Origin: Flagellimonas profundi
GTDB lineage: Bacteria > Bacteroidota > Bacteroidia > Flavobacteriales > Flavobacteriaceae
DNA length: 64,000 nt
Assembly (NCBI RefSeq): GCF_017313275.1
Contig: NZ_JAFLNM010000001.1
Span: 62,001-126,000, forward strand
Direction of reading: 5' to 3'
This document shows positions 28,392 to 36,302 of this stretch, piece after piece. A program made the translations under genes and the position numbers. A model generated the notes under the pieces. That model made no database searches and was not told the origin of the DNA. It saw only the letters and a program-made list of their open reading frames with translations. Every line of letters begins with the position of its first letter. Position 1 is the first letter of the stretch.

Positions 28392-28461
28392 TTTAAGAGA
28401 TAATTCTAATGAGTAATTGCGTTATTCTCACTAATAATAATCAAAATTTCAAAGAGATTAG

Positions 28462-28504
28462 TCGGGTTATGAGCCCGACGAGCTACCTACTGCTCTACCC
28501 TGCG
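28462..28504 (-). pseudogene. tRNA-Met (initiator-like) 5' fragment
   Basis: Read on the minus strand this has the acceptor 5' arm, the D-arm with 'GGTAGAGCAGTAGGTAGCTC', and a full anticodon arm TCGGG-CTCATAA-CCCGA with anticodon CAT. Homology stops directly after the anticodon stem; the variable loop, T-arm and acceptor 3' arm are absent. This is half a tRNA gene and cannot be functional. A break at the anticodon arm is typical of integration sites for tyrosine recombinases. Confidence 0.72.
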
Positions 28505-28671
28505 GTTTTGTAACTTTATGACTGACAGTTAGTTAAATTTTGTATGAATTTCATGTAATACCCATTCCGTATGCGTTTCCGTATTCGGAAGAGAAAAACA
28601 AAAGTATCATAAATAAATGTAATTTCACAGGATTGGTATGTTTATTCAGGAGCCTGATGTGGTTTTTACCG

Positions 28672-28692
28672 TTGTGTAGCCTTACCCCTTTT
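28672..28692. repeat. IS3 terminal inverted repeat, left copy
   Basis: Identical over 21 bp to the reverse complement of 29898-29918. It overlaps the last codon of the transposase gene. Confidence 0.92.
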
Positions 28693-29467
28693 AGGACATC
28701 GATAAATTCATAAAATTATCATTAATGTCGTCCGTTTCGGGGAAGAATTCTTCCCCGAAACGGTTCTTGTATTCCCTGGGCGGCATATCCCCGATGGATG
28801 AATGGGGATGCCTTGTATTGTAATCCTCCATCCATTTTTGGGTCAGCGTCCTTACTTGGTGCAGGTCGTTGAACCAATAGGCATCTAGCACATCTTCCCT
28901 GTAAAACCTGTTGAGGTGTTCCATATATCCTTTCTGCATGGGCTTGCCGGGCTGGATGAACTGCAGCTCCACCCGTCTGCTCTTGCACCATTGTGATAGG
29001 GCCTTGGATATGAACTCCGGACCGTTATCGCAGCGTATGGACTTTGGCAGGCCTATCTCTTCCTCCAATTGTGACAAGGTCTCCACGACCCTTATCGCCG
29101 GATAGTTGAGCCCCACGTCCATGGCCAGTGCCTCCCGGTTGCAGTCATCCATGACATTGAACACCCTTATCTTCCTCCCATCTGACAGCACATCCGCCAT
29201 AAAGTCCATGCTCCACACCTCGTTGAGCTCCATAGGGGCCTCCAATGGGTTCTTTGTCCTTGTGGGAAGCCTCTTCTTGTGCTTCCTCCTGAGCTTTAGG
29301 TTCATGGACCTGTAGACCCTCAACACCCGTTTCCTGTTCCAGTTGCGGCCTTCGCGACGCAGACGCTTGTAATATACCTCGAATCCCCTTGTCGGCAGCT
29401 CTGCGGCCAGCCTAGAAAGGGCATCGATCACCTCAGTGTCGTCCCTTTTGCTATGGTAGTACCACAT
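28691..29467 (-). CDS. IS3 transposase OrfB (rve integrase core)
   Basis: From this Met there are 258 residues, but in the intact element the frame is entered by a -1 ribosomal slip at the A6G run 29569-29575, so the real OrfB part is longer ('VLGPSDKKQ...' upstream). The DDE triad is visible as Asp in 'VWSMDFMADV', Asp in 'IRCDNGPEF' and Glu in 'GYMEHLNRFY'. The HTH_21-like N-terminal part and the 'HSSIGDMPPREY' C-terminus are typical. The segment before the Glu reads QKGYMEH instead of the usual QNGYIER, perhaps drift. Confidence 0.88.
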   Translation of the reverse strand: MWYYHSKRDDTEVIDALSRLAAELPTRGFEVYYKRLRREGRNWNRKRVLRVYRSMNLKLRRKHKKRLPTRTKNPLEAPMELNEVWSMDFMADVLSDGRKIRVFNVMDDCNREALAMDVGLNYPAIRVVETLSQLEEEIGLPKSIRCDNGPEFISKALSQWCKSRRVELQFIQPGKPMQKGYMEHLNRFYREDVLDAYWFNDLHQVRTLTQKWMEDYNTRHPHSSIGDMPPREYKNRFGEEFFPETDDINDNFMNLSMS

Positions 29468-29562
29468 CGAACGGGCAAGGTCCAGTACCCCGCAGGAACG
29501 CGATACACATACCGAATAGGCCTCCTGGAGGTATTTGGCGCGCTGCTTCTTGTCGGAAGGCC

Positions 29563-29831
29563 CTAGAACTTTTTTGACAGTACGTCCTTGAGCATACGGA
29601 TATCAAGGCTGGCATCGGCGTACATCTGCTTTAGCTTGCGGTTCTCCTCCTCGAGTTCCTTCAAGCGCTTCATATGGGCCACTTCCATGCCCCCGTACTT
29701 CTTTTCCGCCAATAATAGAAAGTGCTGGTGTCAATGCCCATCTCACGGGATATATCACCCACCTTGCGGCCCTGTTCGTTCTCTTTCAGTGCCTTGATGA
29801 TCTGGCTCTCGGTAAATTTGCTTTTTTTCAT
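29563..29831 (-). pseudogene. IS3 orfA, frameshifted
   Basis: The frame opens with 'MKKSKFTESQIIKALKENEQ' and runs through the helix-turn-helix to 'TFYYWRK'. It then shifts near 29705-29712 and stops at 29670-29672. The correct continuation (GGMEVAHMKRLKELEEENRK and 'ADASLDIRMLKDVLSKKF') is in another frame and ends at 29563. A one-base loss, or two-base gain, in the AAAAGAAG stretch explains it. The leucine-zipper region needed for transposase assembly is thus out of frame. Confidence 0.85.
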
Positions 29832-29897
29832 GTGACAGTTAAAATTTAAAGTTAGAAAATCTGAATTTTAAACTGTCCTATTTTTAGGGAGGGCTAC

Positions 29898-29918
29898 AAA
29901 AGGGGTAAGGCTACACAA
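29898..29918. repeat. IS3 terminal inverted repeat, right copy
   Basis: Mirror copy of the left repeat, 21 of 21 matching. It lies upstream of orfA. Confidence 0.92.
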
Positions 29919-30033
29919 TGAATTACTTTGTTCATACGTCAATTCATTTATTCTGTCGTCTAATTCGCTTATTATGGTTTGGCAATAATCTATTATCGAG
30001 ACCGGAATTTAAAGTTTGAAACCAATTAAAAAG

Positions 30034-30087
30034 TATAAAATGAGGCAGCAATTGCAGATATCCCACAATAAATTACCTCATTTTATA
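30034..30087. repeat. 12-bp perfect inverted repeat
   Basis: TATAAAATGAGG (30034-30045) and CCTCATTTTATA (30076-30087) are separated by 30 bp. It is not followed by a T run and is not needed as a terminator, because a better one lies at 30109-30141. It could be an element end or a protein-binding site. Confidence 0.6.
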
Positions 30088-30108
30088 TGTATTGGAAGGG
30101 TATGAAAA

Positions 30109-30141
30109 AGCCCTATCCTTTATTAGAAACTGGATAGGGCT
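30109..30141 (-). terminator. Terminator of the HMA gene
   Basis: A 10-bp stem (AGCCCTATCC / GGATAGGGCT) with a 13-nt loop is followed on the minus strand by CTTTTTC. Confidence 0.85.
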
Positions 30142-30147
30142 AAGAGA

Positions 30148-30369
30148 TTAAACCGTTAATGGTTCTGCTTTAAAGCCTTTTTTCTTAACGATGGCAACTA
30201 TTTCATCTTGTGTTATACCCTCTGATTTTACGGTTAAAATTTTGTCATTATTAGCTGTATCTACATTCCAATCGCAGATACCATCCGCACTATCCAAATC
30301 CGCTTTTACCTTTGATACACACCCGCCACAATTAAGATTGGTCTTGAACTGAAATTCAGTATTTTCCAT
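30148..30369 (-). CDS. Heavy-metal-associated (HMA) domain protein, CopZ-like
   Basis: This 73-residue cytoplasmic protein is a single HMA ferredoxin-like domain with the metal-binding C-x-x-C at residues 14-17 (NLNCGGCVSK). Such proteins carry Cu(I) between partners. It is 54/73 identical (hand count) to the HMA protein at 35736-35957, so the pair arose by duplication. It is monocistronic, with its own AraC-type box and terminator. Confidence 0.88.
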   Translation of the reverse strand: MENTEFQFKTNLNCGGCVSKVKADLDSADGICDWNVDTANNDKILTVKSEGITQDEIVAIVKKKGFKAEPLTV

Positions 30370-30406
30370 ATTTTTTGAACTTTATCTAATTTTTCTTGAA
30401 CTGCCA

Positions 30407-30475
30407 CAAAATTCAACATAATCCCTAAGCCTGCTATTGTGATATTTCGTGTTTAATTTGTGAAATTTACTGTTT
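30407..30475 (-). promoter_or_regulatory. AraC-type box A plus -7 element
   Basis: The 39-bp box is 30437-30475, with half-sites (plus strand) TTGTGATATT and TTGTGAAATT offset 21 bp. After 22 bp comes the -7 element GAATTTTG (minus strand, 30407-30414). It drives the HMA gene starting at 30369. Confidence 0.8.
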
Positions 30476-30489
30476 CCTGTTGCAGATTA

Positions 30490-31443
30490 TTAATGTTTGT
30501 GTGCGTGGTGGCTGTGGTCTTCTGCCGATTTTTCTCCCTCTGATACGGTAATCGTGAAATCTGCCGTATGCACCACGTTGTCTATTTTGAACTGTACCCA
30601 CACTCTATAAAGCCCTGCCTTTTTGATAAGCGTTTCGGCATAGATTGGGAAATTCTCTTTAGATACCGGGTGTATATGTAGAAAATCCTTATCGGCTTTG
30701 CTTATCATTACGATATGGGCAGTTGCTCCAAGAAAATTTTGCATATCATTTTCCGTTAACTTCTTATCGTCCTTTTCTACTGAAAATTGCAAGCCCTGAT
30801 TTCTGTTTGTTTTGAAATCCTCGCCGTTAAGCAGCGTTACCGTAAAACCATCTACGGTTGAAACCAACTTTGTTTTTAACTCGGTGGTTTGGGCTGATGC
30901 CGTACCTTTTACCTCAATGGTTTGCTTATTGACCTCTCCCTCGGCTCCGTTCGGTTTGTAGTCCGTAAATAACAGGTATTTGCCTGCAGCCGGGAATGTT
31001 TCTGAAACCTTATAAGAACCGTCTGCCTGTTCTTCGGGGTGGATATGGTCAAACCAGGTCAGCTCCTCATTCACTGCCAAAAGGTGCATTTTCATTTCGT
31101 GCACTACTTCCAACGGTACATTTTTACCATGTTCTGTAATGGCGATGGATAGATTTGTCATTTTACCTGCTTCCACATTTTGCGGGTCGGCAGCCACTTT
31201 TACTTTATACTGGCTTTTCTCTTTTTTGACAGGGGTCAAAGCCATGCCACATTTAGGGCATTTATCGCCTTTGTTTCCTGTTACTTCCGGGTGCATCGGA
31301 CAAGCGTATGCGCTGTCGTGATTTGCGTGCTGATGTGCATTCATATCCTCTGATTTTTTATTATTACTTTCCGAATTGTTACAGGCAGATAAGGCTGCCA
31401 GTGAAACAAACGTGCTTAGCAATATGGTTTTTAAATTATTCAC
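30490..31443 (-). CDS. Heavy-metal-binding lipoprotein
   Basis: The 317-residue protein has a lipoprotein signal ('VSLAALSAC', Cys21), a His-rich spacer and the heavy-metal-binding motif C-P-M-H-P with 'GDKCPKCGMAL'. Two beta-sandwich-like halves follow, each with His/Met residues ('HEMKMHLLAV', 'FDHIHPEEQ', 'FLHIHPVS'), and a His-rich tail. It is probably a periplasmic or outer-membrane-attached copper chaperone. Monocistronic with its own AraC-type box. Confidence 0.82.
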   Translation of the reverse strand: MNNLKTILLSTFVSLAALSACNNSESNNKKSEDMNAHQHANHDSAYACPMHPEVTGNKGDKCPKCGMALTPVKKEKSQYKVKVAADPQNVEAGKMTNLSIAITEHGKNVPLEVVHEMKMHLLAVNEELTWFDHIHPEEQADGSYKVSETFPAAGKYLLFTDYKPNGAEGEVNKQTIEVKGTASAQTTELKTKLVSTVDGFTVTLLNGEDFKTNRNQGLQFSVEKDDKKLTENDMQNFLGATAHIVMISKADKDFLHIHPVSKENFPIYAETLIKKAGLYRVWVQFKIDNVVHTADFTITVSEGEKSAEDHSHHAHKH

Positions 31444-31467
31444 TTATCTATCTCTCTTACTACAATA

Positions 31468-31536
31468 CAAATTTCCGCATTAAATAGGTTGTATCTATTG
31501 TGATATTCTTTGTTTGATTTACGATTTTTACTGATT
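31468..31536 (-). promoter_or_regulatory. AraC-type box B plus -7 element
   Basis: Box 31498-31536 has half-sites TTGTGATATT and TTACGATTTT (plus strand). The -7 element GAAATTTG (minus) is at 31468-31475 after 22 bp. The box overlaps the last codons of the MFS gene upstream. It drives the lipoprotein gene starting at 31443. Confidence 0.82.
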
Positions 31537-32724
31537 GCTAACGCTGTTCTTTTGGCTCATAACAATCCTGGTAACGACTATCAATGTGATGATAAGCATC
31601 GGTATCAATGCAATGTTTACGCCGTTCCAACCCCAGTAATTAAACAAGCTGCCTGCGAAGAAGCTCGCTATACTGATTACTGCAAAGACCGTGAAATCGT
31701 GGAAAGCCTGCGTTTTTTCTTTCTCTTCAGGTCTGTACACTTTGGTTAGCAAGGATGAACCACCGATAAACAGGAAGTTCCAACCTAAACCCACAATAAA
31801 CAATGCAGAAACGAAATGTACAAAGCCTGTTCCCATCAGGGCAATAACGATGTACAGGGACAAAATCGCCAAGCCTGAAATAATGATACGGTAAACACCG
31901 AATTTCTGAATGAGCATACCTGTAAAGAACGAAGGCAGGAACATACCTAATACGTGCCATTGGATAACCGTTGCTGAACTATCTGACGAATGTCCTACAC
32001 TATGCATCGCTATCGGTGTAACGGTCATTGACATTCCCATTACGGCAAATGCGGTAGATGATGCCAGTATTGCAAGGATGGTATCTTTATTCTTAATGAT
32101 TTCTTTTAACGGGCGACCTTTCTTAACTGCTTCCTTGGTTTGTACCGCAGATGTTCTTTGCAGCTTTAGAAAGGAAACAACGCACAAAGCGAACACACTT
32201 AACAGGATAATGGAAAAGTAGGAATAAGCGTAAGGAACCGCCCCTAAATGTTGTGTAAACCTCGCTAAGTTGGGTCCGGCGAAAGCCGCAACAACGCCAC
32301 CCGCAATAACGAAAGAAATTGCCTTGCTTTTCGCATTGTCGGGAACGGCATCTGCCGCCGCAAAACGGTAGTATTGCGAAAAGCCCTGATAAGCACCAAT
32401 GAGCATATTACCTACTGAAAACAGCCAAAAGGAATTTTGGATAATGGCGTACCACGAAACCAAACCCGACAAAACGCCTATCAGCGTACCTATCATAAAG
32501 GCATTGCGCTGACCTAATTTTCTAATGATGAGGGATGCGGGTATCATCATACCTGCCGTACCTACGGTAATCATTGCCAATGGCAAGGTCGCCAGGTTTT
32601 TATCGGGAGCCATTCGTAAGCCTACCACACCCGAAAGCGTAATTACCAATATGGATGCAGTCTGAAACAGCGCCTGCGAGGTAAACAGAAGATACACGTT
32701 GTTCCATTTTATTTTTGCTGTCAT
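31528..32724 (-). CDS. MFS transporter
   Basis: The 398-residue protein has twelve hydrophobic segments and MFS-like loops ('RKLGQRNAFMIGTLIGVLSG', the helix 2-3 equivalent). The family substrate is unknown; its promoter carries the same box as the copper genes, so a role in metal or metal-complex export is inferred from regulation alone. No His-rich loops are present. Confidence 0.85.
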   Translation of the reverse strand: MTAKIKWNNVYLLFTSQALFQTASILVITLSGVVGLRMAPDKNLATLPLAMITVGTAGMMIPASLIIRKLGQRNAFMIGTLIGVLSGLVSWYAIIQNSFWLFSVGNMLIGAYQGFSQYYRFAAADAVPDNAKSKAISFVIAGGVVAAFAGPNLARFTQHLGAVPYAYSYFSIILLSVFALCVVSFLKLQRTSAVQTKEAVKKGRPLKEIIKNKDTILAILASSTAFAVMGMSMTVTPIAMHSVGHSSDSSATVIQWHVLGMFLPSFFTGMLIQKFGVYRIIISGLAILSLYIVIALMGTGFVHFVSALFIVGLGWNFLFIGGSSLLTKVYRPEEKEKTQAFHDFTVFAVISIASFFAGSLFNYWGWNGVNIALIPMLIITLIVVTRIVMSQKNSVSNQ

Positions 32725-32743
32725 AATCTTAAAATTTATGATA

Positions 32744-32812
32744 CAAAATTGGCAATTTGCTTCGGGCTGTCTATTGTGATATTTCTTGTTTGATTTGTGA
32801 GGTTTACTGATT
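32744..32812 (-). promoter_or_regulatory. AraC-type box C plus -7 element
   Basis: Box 32774-32812: half-sites TTGTGATATT and TTGTGAGGTT. The -7 element CAATTTTG (minus) is at 32744-32751 after 22 bp, 19 bp from the MFS start. Confidence 0.82.
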
Positions 32813-32886
32813 TAGCCCGGTATTGTAAATGCAAAAAGGTCATAGCATAATCGCTACAACCTTTACTTGTTCTTTGAATAGTTCTT

Positions 32887-35187
32887 TTAGTAATTGAGCG
32901 AAAGCCCTGCACCAAAGCCCATATCACTATCATAGTGCGCCCTGATACCGATATGCCTTGTCAGGATGTACCGCAGGTCTGCCATATACTCCAAATCGGT
33001 ATTGACCATAAACCCGGCTCTTAACCGTCTGGAGATAGGTATATCCTCCCGCATCAATGAAACCCTGAAAATACCATCGTGGTAAACTTCTGCCTGTACA
33101 TTAACCAACATCGGTAAGGTGTACATTACTCCTAAGCTCACAGCAGCCCTGTTGTCCTTTTTATTAACCTGTCCGAAGAGGTTTTTCTCGTGCTCGTCCA
33201 TTCCCATTCTGCGGTATCGCCAGTCGAAGCCGACAAAAGGCATCAGCCATTGCATTTTACCGATGTAACGCCCTAAATGGGTTTCCACTTCGTAACCGTG
33301 CATATCGTTGTAACCCAAACGCCACTCTGTGCCTAAGCTGTAACGGGCATTCATCAGCATTGCTTCCCCGTCTATACCGTTGGTAGCAAAATCGCTCTGC
33401 GCCATCAGGTGCGGCATATTGCTTTCACGCTGTAACATCTTGTAGGCTTTAGCCTTGTTGGGCAATTCGGGATTTTTATAATCGTCCACTGCAAACACCC
33501 TGTTCATTCCCGCCATCATATGATACAGGATATGACAATGAAAAAACCAATCGCCCTCGGTATTGGCAAGGAACTCTATGGTATCGGTTTCCATCGGCAT
33601 AATATCAATGATGTTTTTCATCGGTGCATTTTCGCCGTGCTCATTAAGTACCCTGAAATCAAAACCGTGCAGGTGTATCGGGTGGCGCATCATTGAGTTA
33701 TTGTAAATCGTAATCCTTAATACTTCGCCTTTTTTAACAGGTATCTTATCCGTTTCTGTCAAAACCTTATTATCCATACTCCAAACGTAACGGTTCATAT
33801 TTCCCGTTAAAGTAAATTTCAGTTCCTTGACCGGGGCATCTGCCGGAAGCGTGGTATTATGCGGCGATTTCAACATTGAGTAATTCAGTGTTTTAATATC
33901 GCTCAACGCATTGGCATTATAGCGGTTGGGGTCTTCGTCCTTGCTCATATTATGGTCGCCGTGATGCTCCATAGCTGGCTCTTTATCCTTACTTTTCTTA
34001 CTTTTTTCTTCGCCTGTAATCTCCGGGTACATTACTACGTTCATATCCATTTGGTTCAGGCTCATATTCATTCCCATATCGTCAAGGTCGCCGTTCATCT
34101 TCATCATATCGTTCATCATCTGCATACCCTCAAAATATTTCAGGCGTGGCATTTCCCCTACTAACTGTTTTTTACCGTTTCCAATAAAATAACTTGTGGA
34201 TTGGGTGCGGTCTTCAGTGGTTGCCATAAACTCAAACGCTTTACCGTCTTCGGGAATGGTAACGACCACATCGTAAGTTTCAGATACAGCAATTATCAGT
34301 CTGTCCACCTCAACAGGCTCCACATCGTTACCATCACTTGCCACTACGGTAATTTTACCGCCTGCGTAGCGTAGCCAAAAGTAAGACGATGCACCGCCAT
34401 TGGAAATGCGCAAGCGTACTTTATCACCTGCTTTTAAGGGCTTGCCGTCAATGCTTTTTAAATCGGTATGATGATTACCATTCATCATTACACGGTCGTA
34501 ATACACATCGCTCACGTCCATTGCCAACATACGCTTCCATTCGTTGGTCAGCTTGGTTTTGAATTTACCGCTTCTAATGGCTTCGGCGTAGCTTTGTGTT
34601 GCGCCTTTCCTTATCGCAAACCAATCACTTGCAGCGTGCAACATACGGTGTACATTGTTGGGATTGAGGTTCGTCCATTCGCTTAGCATAATGGGGATTT
34701 CCGGCAAATCGTCAATTCCTTTTCTGAATGTTTTATCATTAGCCCTTTTGTGCATTATAAAGCTGCCGTACATACCAATTTGCTCCTGTAAACCTGAATG
34801 GGAATGATACCAATGCGTTCCTGTCTGGATAATCGGGAAACGGTAAGTATAGGTTGTGCCCGGCTCAATCGGCATTTGTGTTAAGAAGGGTACGCCGTCT
34901 TCTTTGTTGGGCAGGAACAAGCCGTGCCAGTGCAGGGATGTACTTTCTTTTAACTGGTTATGCACTACGATTTCCGCCGTGTCGCCCTCTGTAAATTCAA
35001 GTGTGGGCATCGGGATTTGCCCGTTTATAGCGATGGCCCTCTTCTCCTTGCCTGCAAAGTTTACCACCGTATCTTTTACATACAGGTCGTAATGAACTAC
35101 CTTTTGGGCAATGCTGACTTGTGATATAAAGAGTGCCAACAGGGTTAGCGGCAACAGCTTTTTGTAAAAATTTTTTTGATTATCCAT
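32887..35187 (-). CDS. Multicopper oxidase (CopA-type) with C-terminal barrel-like domain
   Basis: The 766-residue exported protein probably oxidises periplasmic Cu(I). After the signal peptide come three cupredoxin domains with the copper motifs H-W-H-G, H-W-Y-H-S-H, H-P-I-H-L-H-G and H-C-H-x3-H ('FHCHILYHMMAGM'). A Met/His-rich insert ('MQMMNDMMKMNGDLDDMGMN') lies before the third domain. From about residue 610 the sequence resembles the CopB/PcoB outer-membrane barrel ('ETHLGRYIGKMQWLMPFVG'). I took Met of 'MDNQKNFYKK' as start; the upstream Met lies in the intergenic leader and would spoil the signal peptide. Confidence 0.88.
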   Translation of the reverse strand: MDNQKNFYKKLLPLTLLALFISQVSIAQKVVHYDLYVKDTVVNFAGKEKRAIAINGQIPMPTLEFTEGDTAEIVVHNQLKESTSLHWHGLFLPNKEDGVPFLTQMPIEPGTTYTYRFPIIQTGTHWYHSHSGLQEQIGMYGSFIMHKRANDKTFRKGIDDLPEIPIMLSEWTNLNPNNVHRMLHAASDWFAIRKGATQSYAEAIRSGKFKTKLTNEWKRMLAMDVSDVYYDRVMMNGNHHTDLKSIDGKPLKAGDKVRLRISNGGASSYFWLRYAGGKITVVASDGNDVEPVEVDRLIIAVSETYDVVVTIPEDGKAFEFMATTEDRTQSTSYFIGNGKKQLVGEMPRLKYFEGMQMMNDMMKMNGDLDDMGMNMSLNQMDMNVVMYPEITGEEKSKKSKDKEPAMEHHGDHNMSKDEDPNRYNANALSDIKTLNYSMLKSPHNTTLPADAPVKELKFTLTGNMNRYVWSMDNKVLTETDKIPVKKGEVLRITIYNNSMMRHPIHLHGFDFRVLNEHGENAPMKNIIDIMPMETDTIEFLANTEGDWFFHCHILYHMMAGMNRVFAVDDYKNPELPNKAKAYKMLQRESNMPHLMAQSDFATNGIDGEAMLMNARYSLGTEWRLGYNDMHGYEVETHLGRYIGKMQWLMPFVGFDWRYRRMGMDEHEKNLFGQVNKKDNRAAVSLGVMYTLPMLVNVQAEVYHDGIFRVSLMREDIPISRRLRAGFMVNTDLEYMADLRYILTRHIGIRAHYDSDMGFGAGLSLNY

Positions 35188-35253
35188 TTTAAAAATCGCA
35201 TTGGTTATAAAAGTTAAAAGGCATTGCCCAATGAGCAATGCCTTACTGGGTTA

Positions 35254-35697
35254 TTATTTAGTTTCGGCAACTTTGCCACAGGTAAGCATAGAGGAACCGT
35301 AGTAAGGATTTTTAATTTCCTTTTCTTTGCTCAACCAATATGCTTTTTTCATCGGGCAATATTGGTGGTAAACAGGTTGGGTGACTTTGTCAGAGCCTTT
35401 TACCAATTTCCACAGTACGGTAGATACATCGTTGAAAGCGGCTCTTTGCTTTTCAAGGTTATTACCTGCTTTGCTTAACTTGTCTGTGGCTTTCTGCAAT
35501 TCTGCTTTCTGTGCAAAATTGCCCTCACTTTTTACGGCTTCATTCAGTGCGGTAATGGCGGTGCTTGCCGCTTTGCTATCGCTGCTTACTAAAGCATTTT
35601 TTACGCTGATGTAGTTTTTCAACAGGTTGCCTGTATTCTGTGCATAAGCAGAAACTCCAAACAACATTACGGTCATTACTACTATTAGATTTTTCAT
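35254..35697 (-). CDS. DUF3347 exported protein
   Basis: The 147-residue protein has a signal peptide ('VVMTVMLFGVSAYAQ') and a helical DUF3347 domain ending in Cys/Met/His-containing 'YHQYCPMKKAYWLSKE' and 'YGSSMLTCGKVAE'. DUF3347 domains occur in copper and silver efflux loci next to CusB-like or oxidase proteins and probably bind metal in the periplasm. It lies between the HMA gene and the oxidase in one operon. Confidence 0.85.
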   Translation of the reverse strand: MKNLIVVMTVMLFGVSAYAQNTGNLLKNYISVKNALVSSDSKAASTAITALNEAVKSEGNFAQKAELQKATDKLSKAGNNLEKQRAAFNDVSTVLWKLVKGSDKVTQPVYHQYCPMKKAYWLSKEKEIKNPYYGSSMLTCGKVAETK

Positions 35698-35735
35698 TTT
35701 TATCCTTTTTAATGATTAGTGAATGGCTGATTATA

Positions 35736-35957
35736 TTATTGTGAAATGGGTTCAGCTTTAAACCCTTTTTTCTTGATGATGGCGACAATCTCGTCTTCGG
35801 TAATACCCTCTGCTTTTACAGTAAGTATTTTTTCGGCGTTCGTAGTATCAACGTTCCATTCGCAGATACCGCCTGCGTTATCTAAATCTGCCTGCACTTT
35901 TGATACACAGTTACTGCAATTAAGGTTTGTCTTGAATTGAAGATTTTTGCTTTCCAT
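35736..35957 (-). CDS. HMA domain protein, second CopZ-like copy
   Basis: A 73-residue single HMA domain with C-x-x-C (NLNCSNCVSK, residues 14-17). It is the first gene of the operon HMA-DUF3347-multicopper oxidase. It is a paralogue of the copy at 30148-30369; most differences are conservative. Likely a cytoplasmic Cu(I) carrier. Confidence 0.88.
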   Translation of the reverse strand: MESKNLQFKTNLNCSNCVSKVQADLDNAGGICEWNVDTTNAEKILTVKAEGITEDEIVAIIKKKGFKAEPISQ

Positions 35958-35989
35958 TGTCTTGAACTTTTATATTGTTTTTGTTAGTA

Positions 35990-36058
35990 CAAATTTCGGG
36001 ACAGAATGCGCTATACTGTTTGTGAAATTCCTTGTTTGATTTATGATATTTACTGATT
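35990..36058 (-). promoter_or_regulatory. AraC-type box D1 plus -7 element
   Basis: Box 36020-36058: half-sites TTGTGAAATT and TTATGATATT. The -7 element GAAATTTG (minus) is at 35990-35997 after 22 bp. It drives the HMA-DUF3347-oxidase operon. Confidence 0.84.
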
Positions 36059-36079
36059 GTACTTCAAAACAGCTTCAAC

Positions 36080-36118
36080 TTGTAATATTTCGGTTTTGTT
36101 TTGTGACTTTTACTGATT
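36080..36118 (-). promoter_or_regulatory. AraC-type box D2 (upstream copy)
   Basis: Half-sites TTGTAATATT and TTGTGACTTT plus the TACTGATT end. Its first base is exactly 60 bp from that of D1, in the same orientation. It has no -7 element of its own at the usual distance, because D1 occupies that spot. It may be an auxiliary site or the remnant of a lost gene's promoter. Confidence 0.72.
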
Positions 36119-36302
36119 ATAGTGCCCATTCAGAATAAGCGGAATACATTTACTACCGAATAACGCTAACTGTTTATAAAATGGCTATCAAAACCTTTCT
36201 CTCGGTTTTGCATCGGGCTATGTTGTAGCTCTGGTTCCCCAACCCATACACGGTTGCACTAATCCCATTTGTGCAACAATCTTTATTGCAAAATCACACT
36301 GA
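36119..36302. other. Non-coding stretch before the OsmC remnant
   Basis: No gene seen. It holds a hairpin GTTGCAC-N11-GTGCAAC (36253-36277). The gene-free part including boxes D1 and D2 is 345 bp (35958-36302). It probably marks the break point that removed the start of the OsmC gene. Confidence 0.5.

Larger units (their letters stand above)
28278..28671. other. Gene-free junction region, 394 bp
   Basis: No plausible gene is present on either strand. It holds an 11-bp tandem repeat, the 5' half of a tRNA-Met gene, and at about 28567-28585 two copies of TTCCGTAT, the second inside the near-palindrome TTCCG-TATT-CGGAA. It is AT-rich in its left half. It lies exactly between core genes and the IS3 element, so it probably contains one end of the acquired island. 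Confidence 0.6.
28672..29918 (-). mobile_element. IS3-family insertion sequence
   Basis: The 1247-bp element is bounded by perfect 21-bp inverted repeats (28672-28692 and 29898-29918, beginning TTGTGTAGCC) and encodes an orfA/orfB pair with a DDE transposase. The flanking bases (CCG left, TGA right, or one base shifted) do not form a target duplication. orfA carries a frameshift, so the copy is probably inactive. It sits at the boundary of the metal island and may have taken part in a rearrangement there. Confidence 0.9.

Noticed and set aside
28505..28671. Possible integrase gene start on the minus strand
   Set aside because: There is promoter-like sequence and a short frame, but it stops after about a dozen codons and no recombinase motif is seen.
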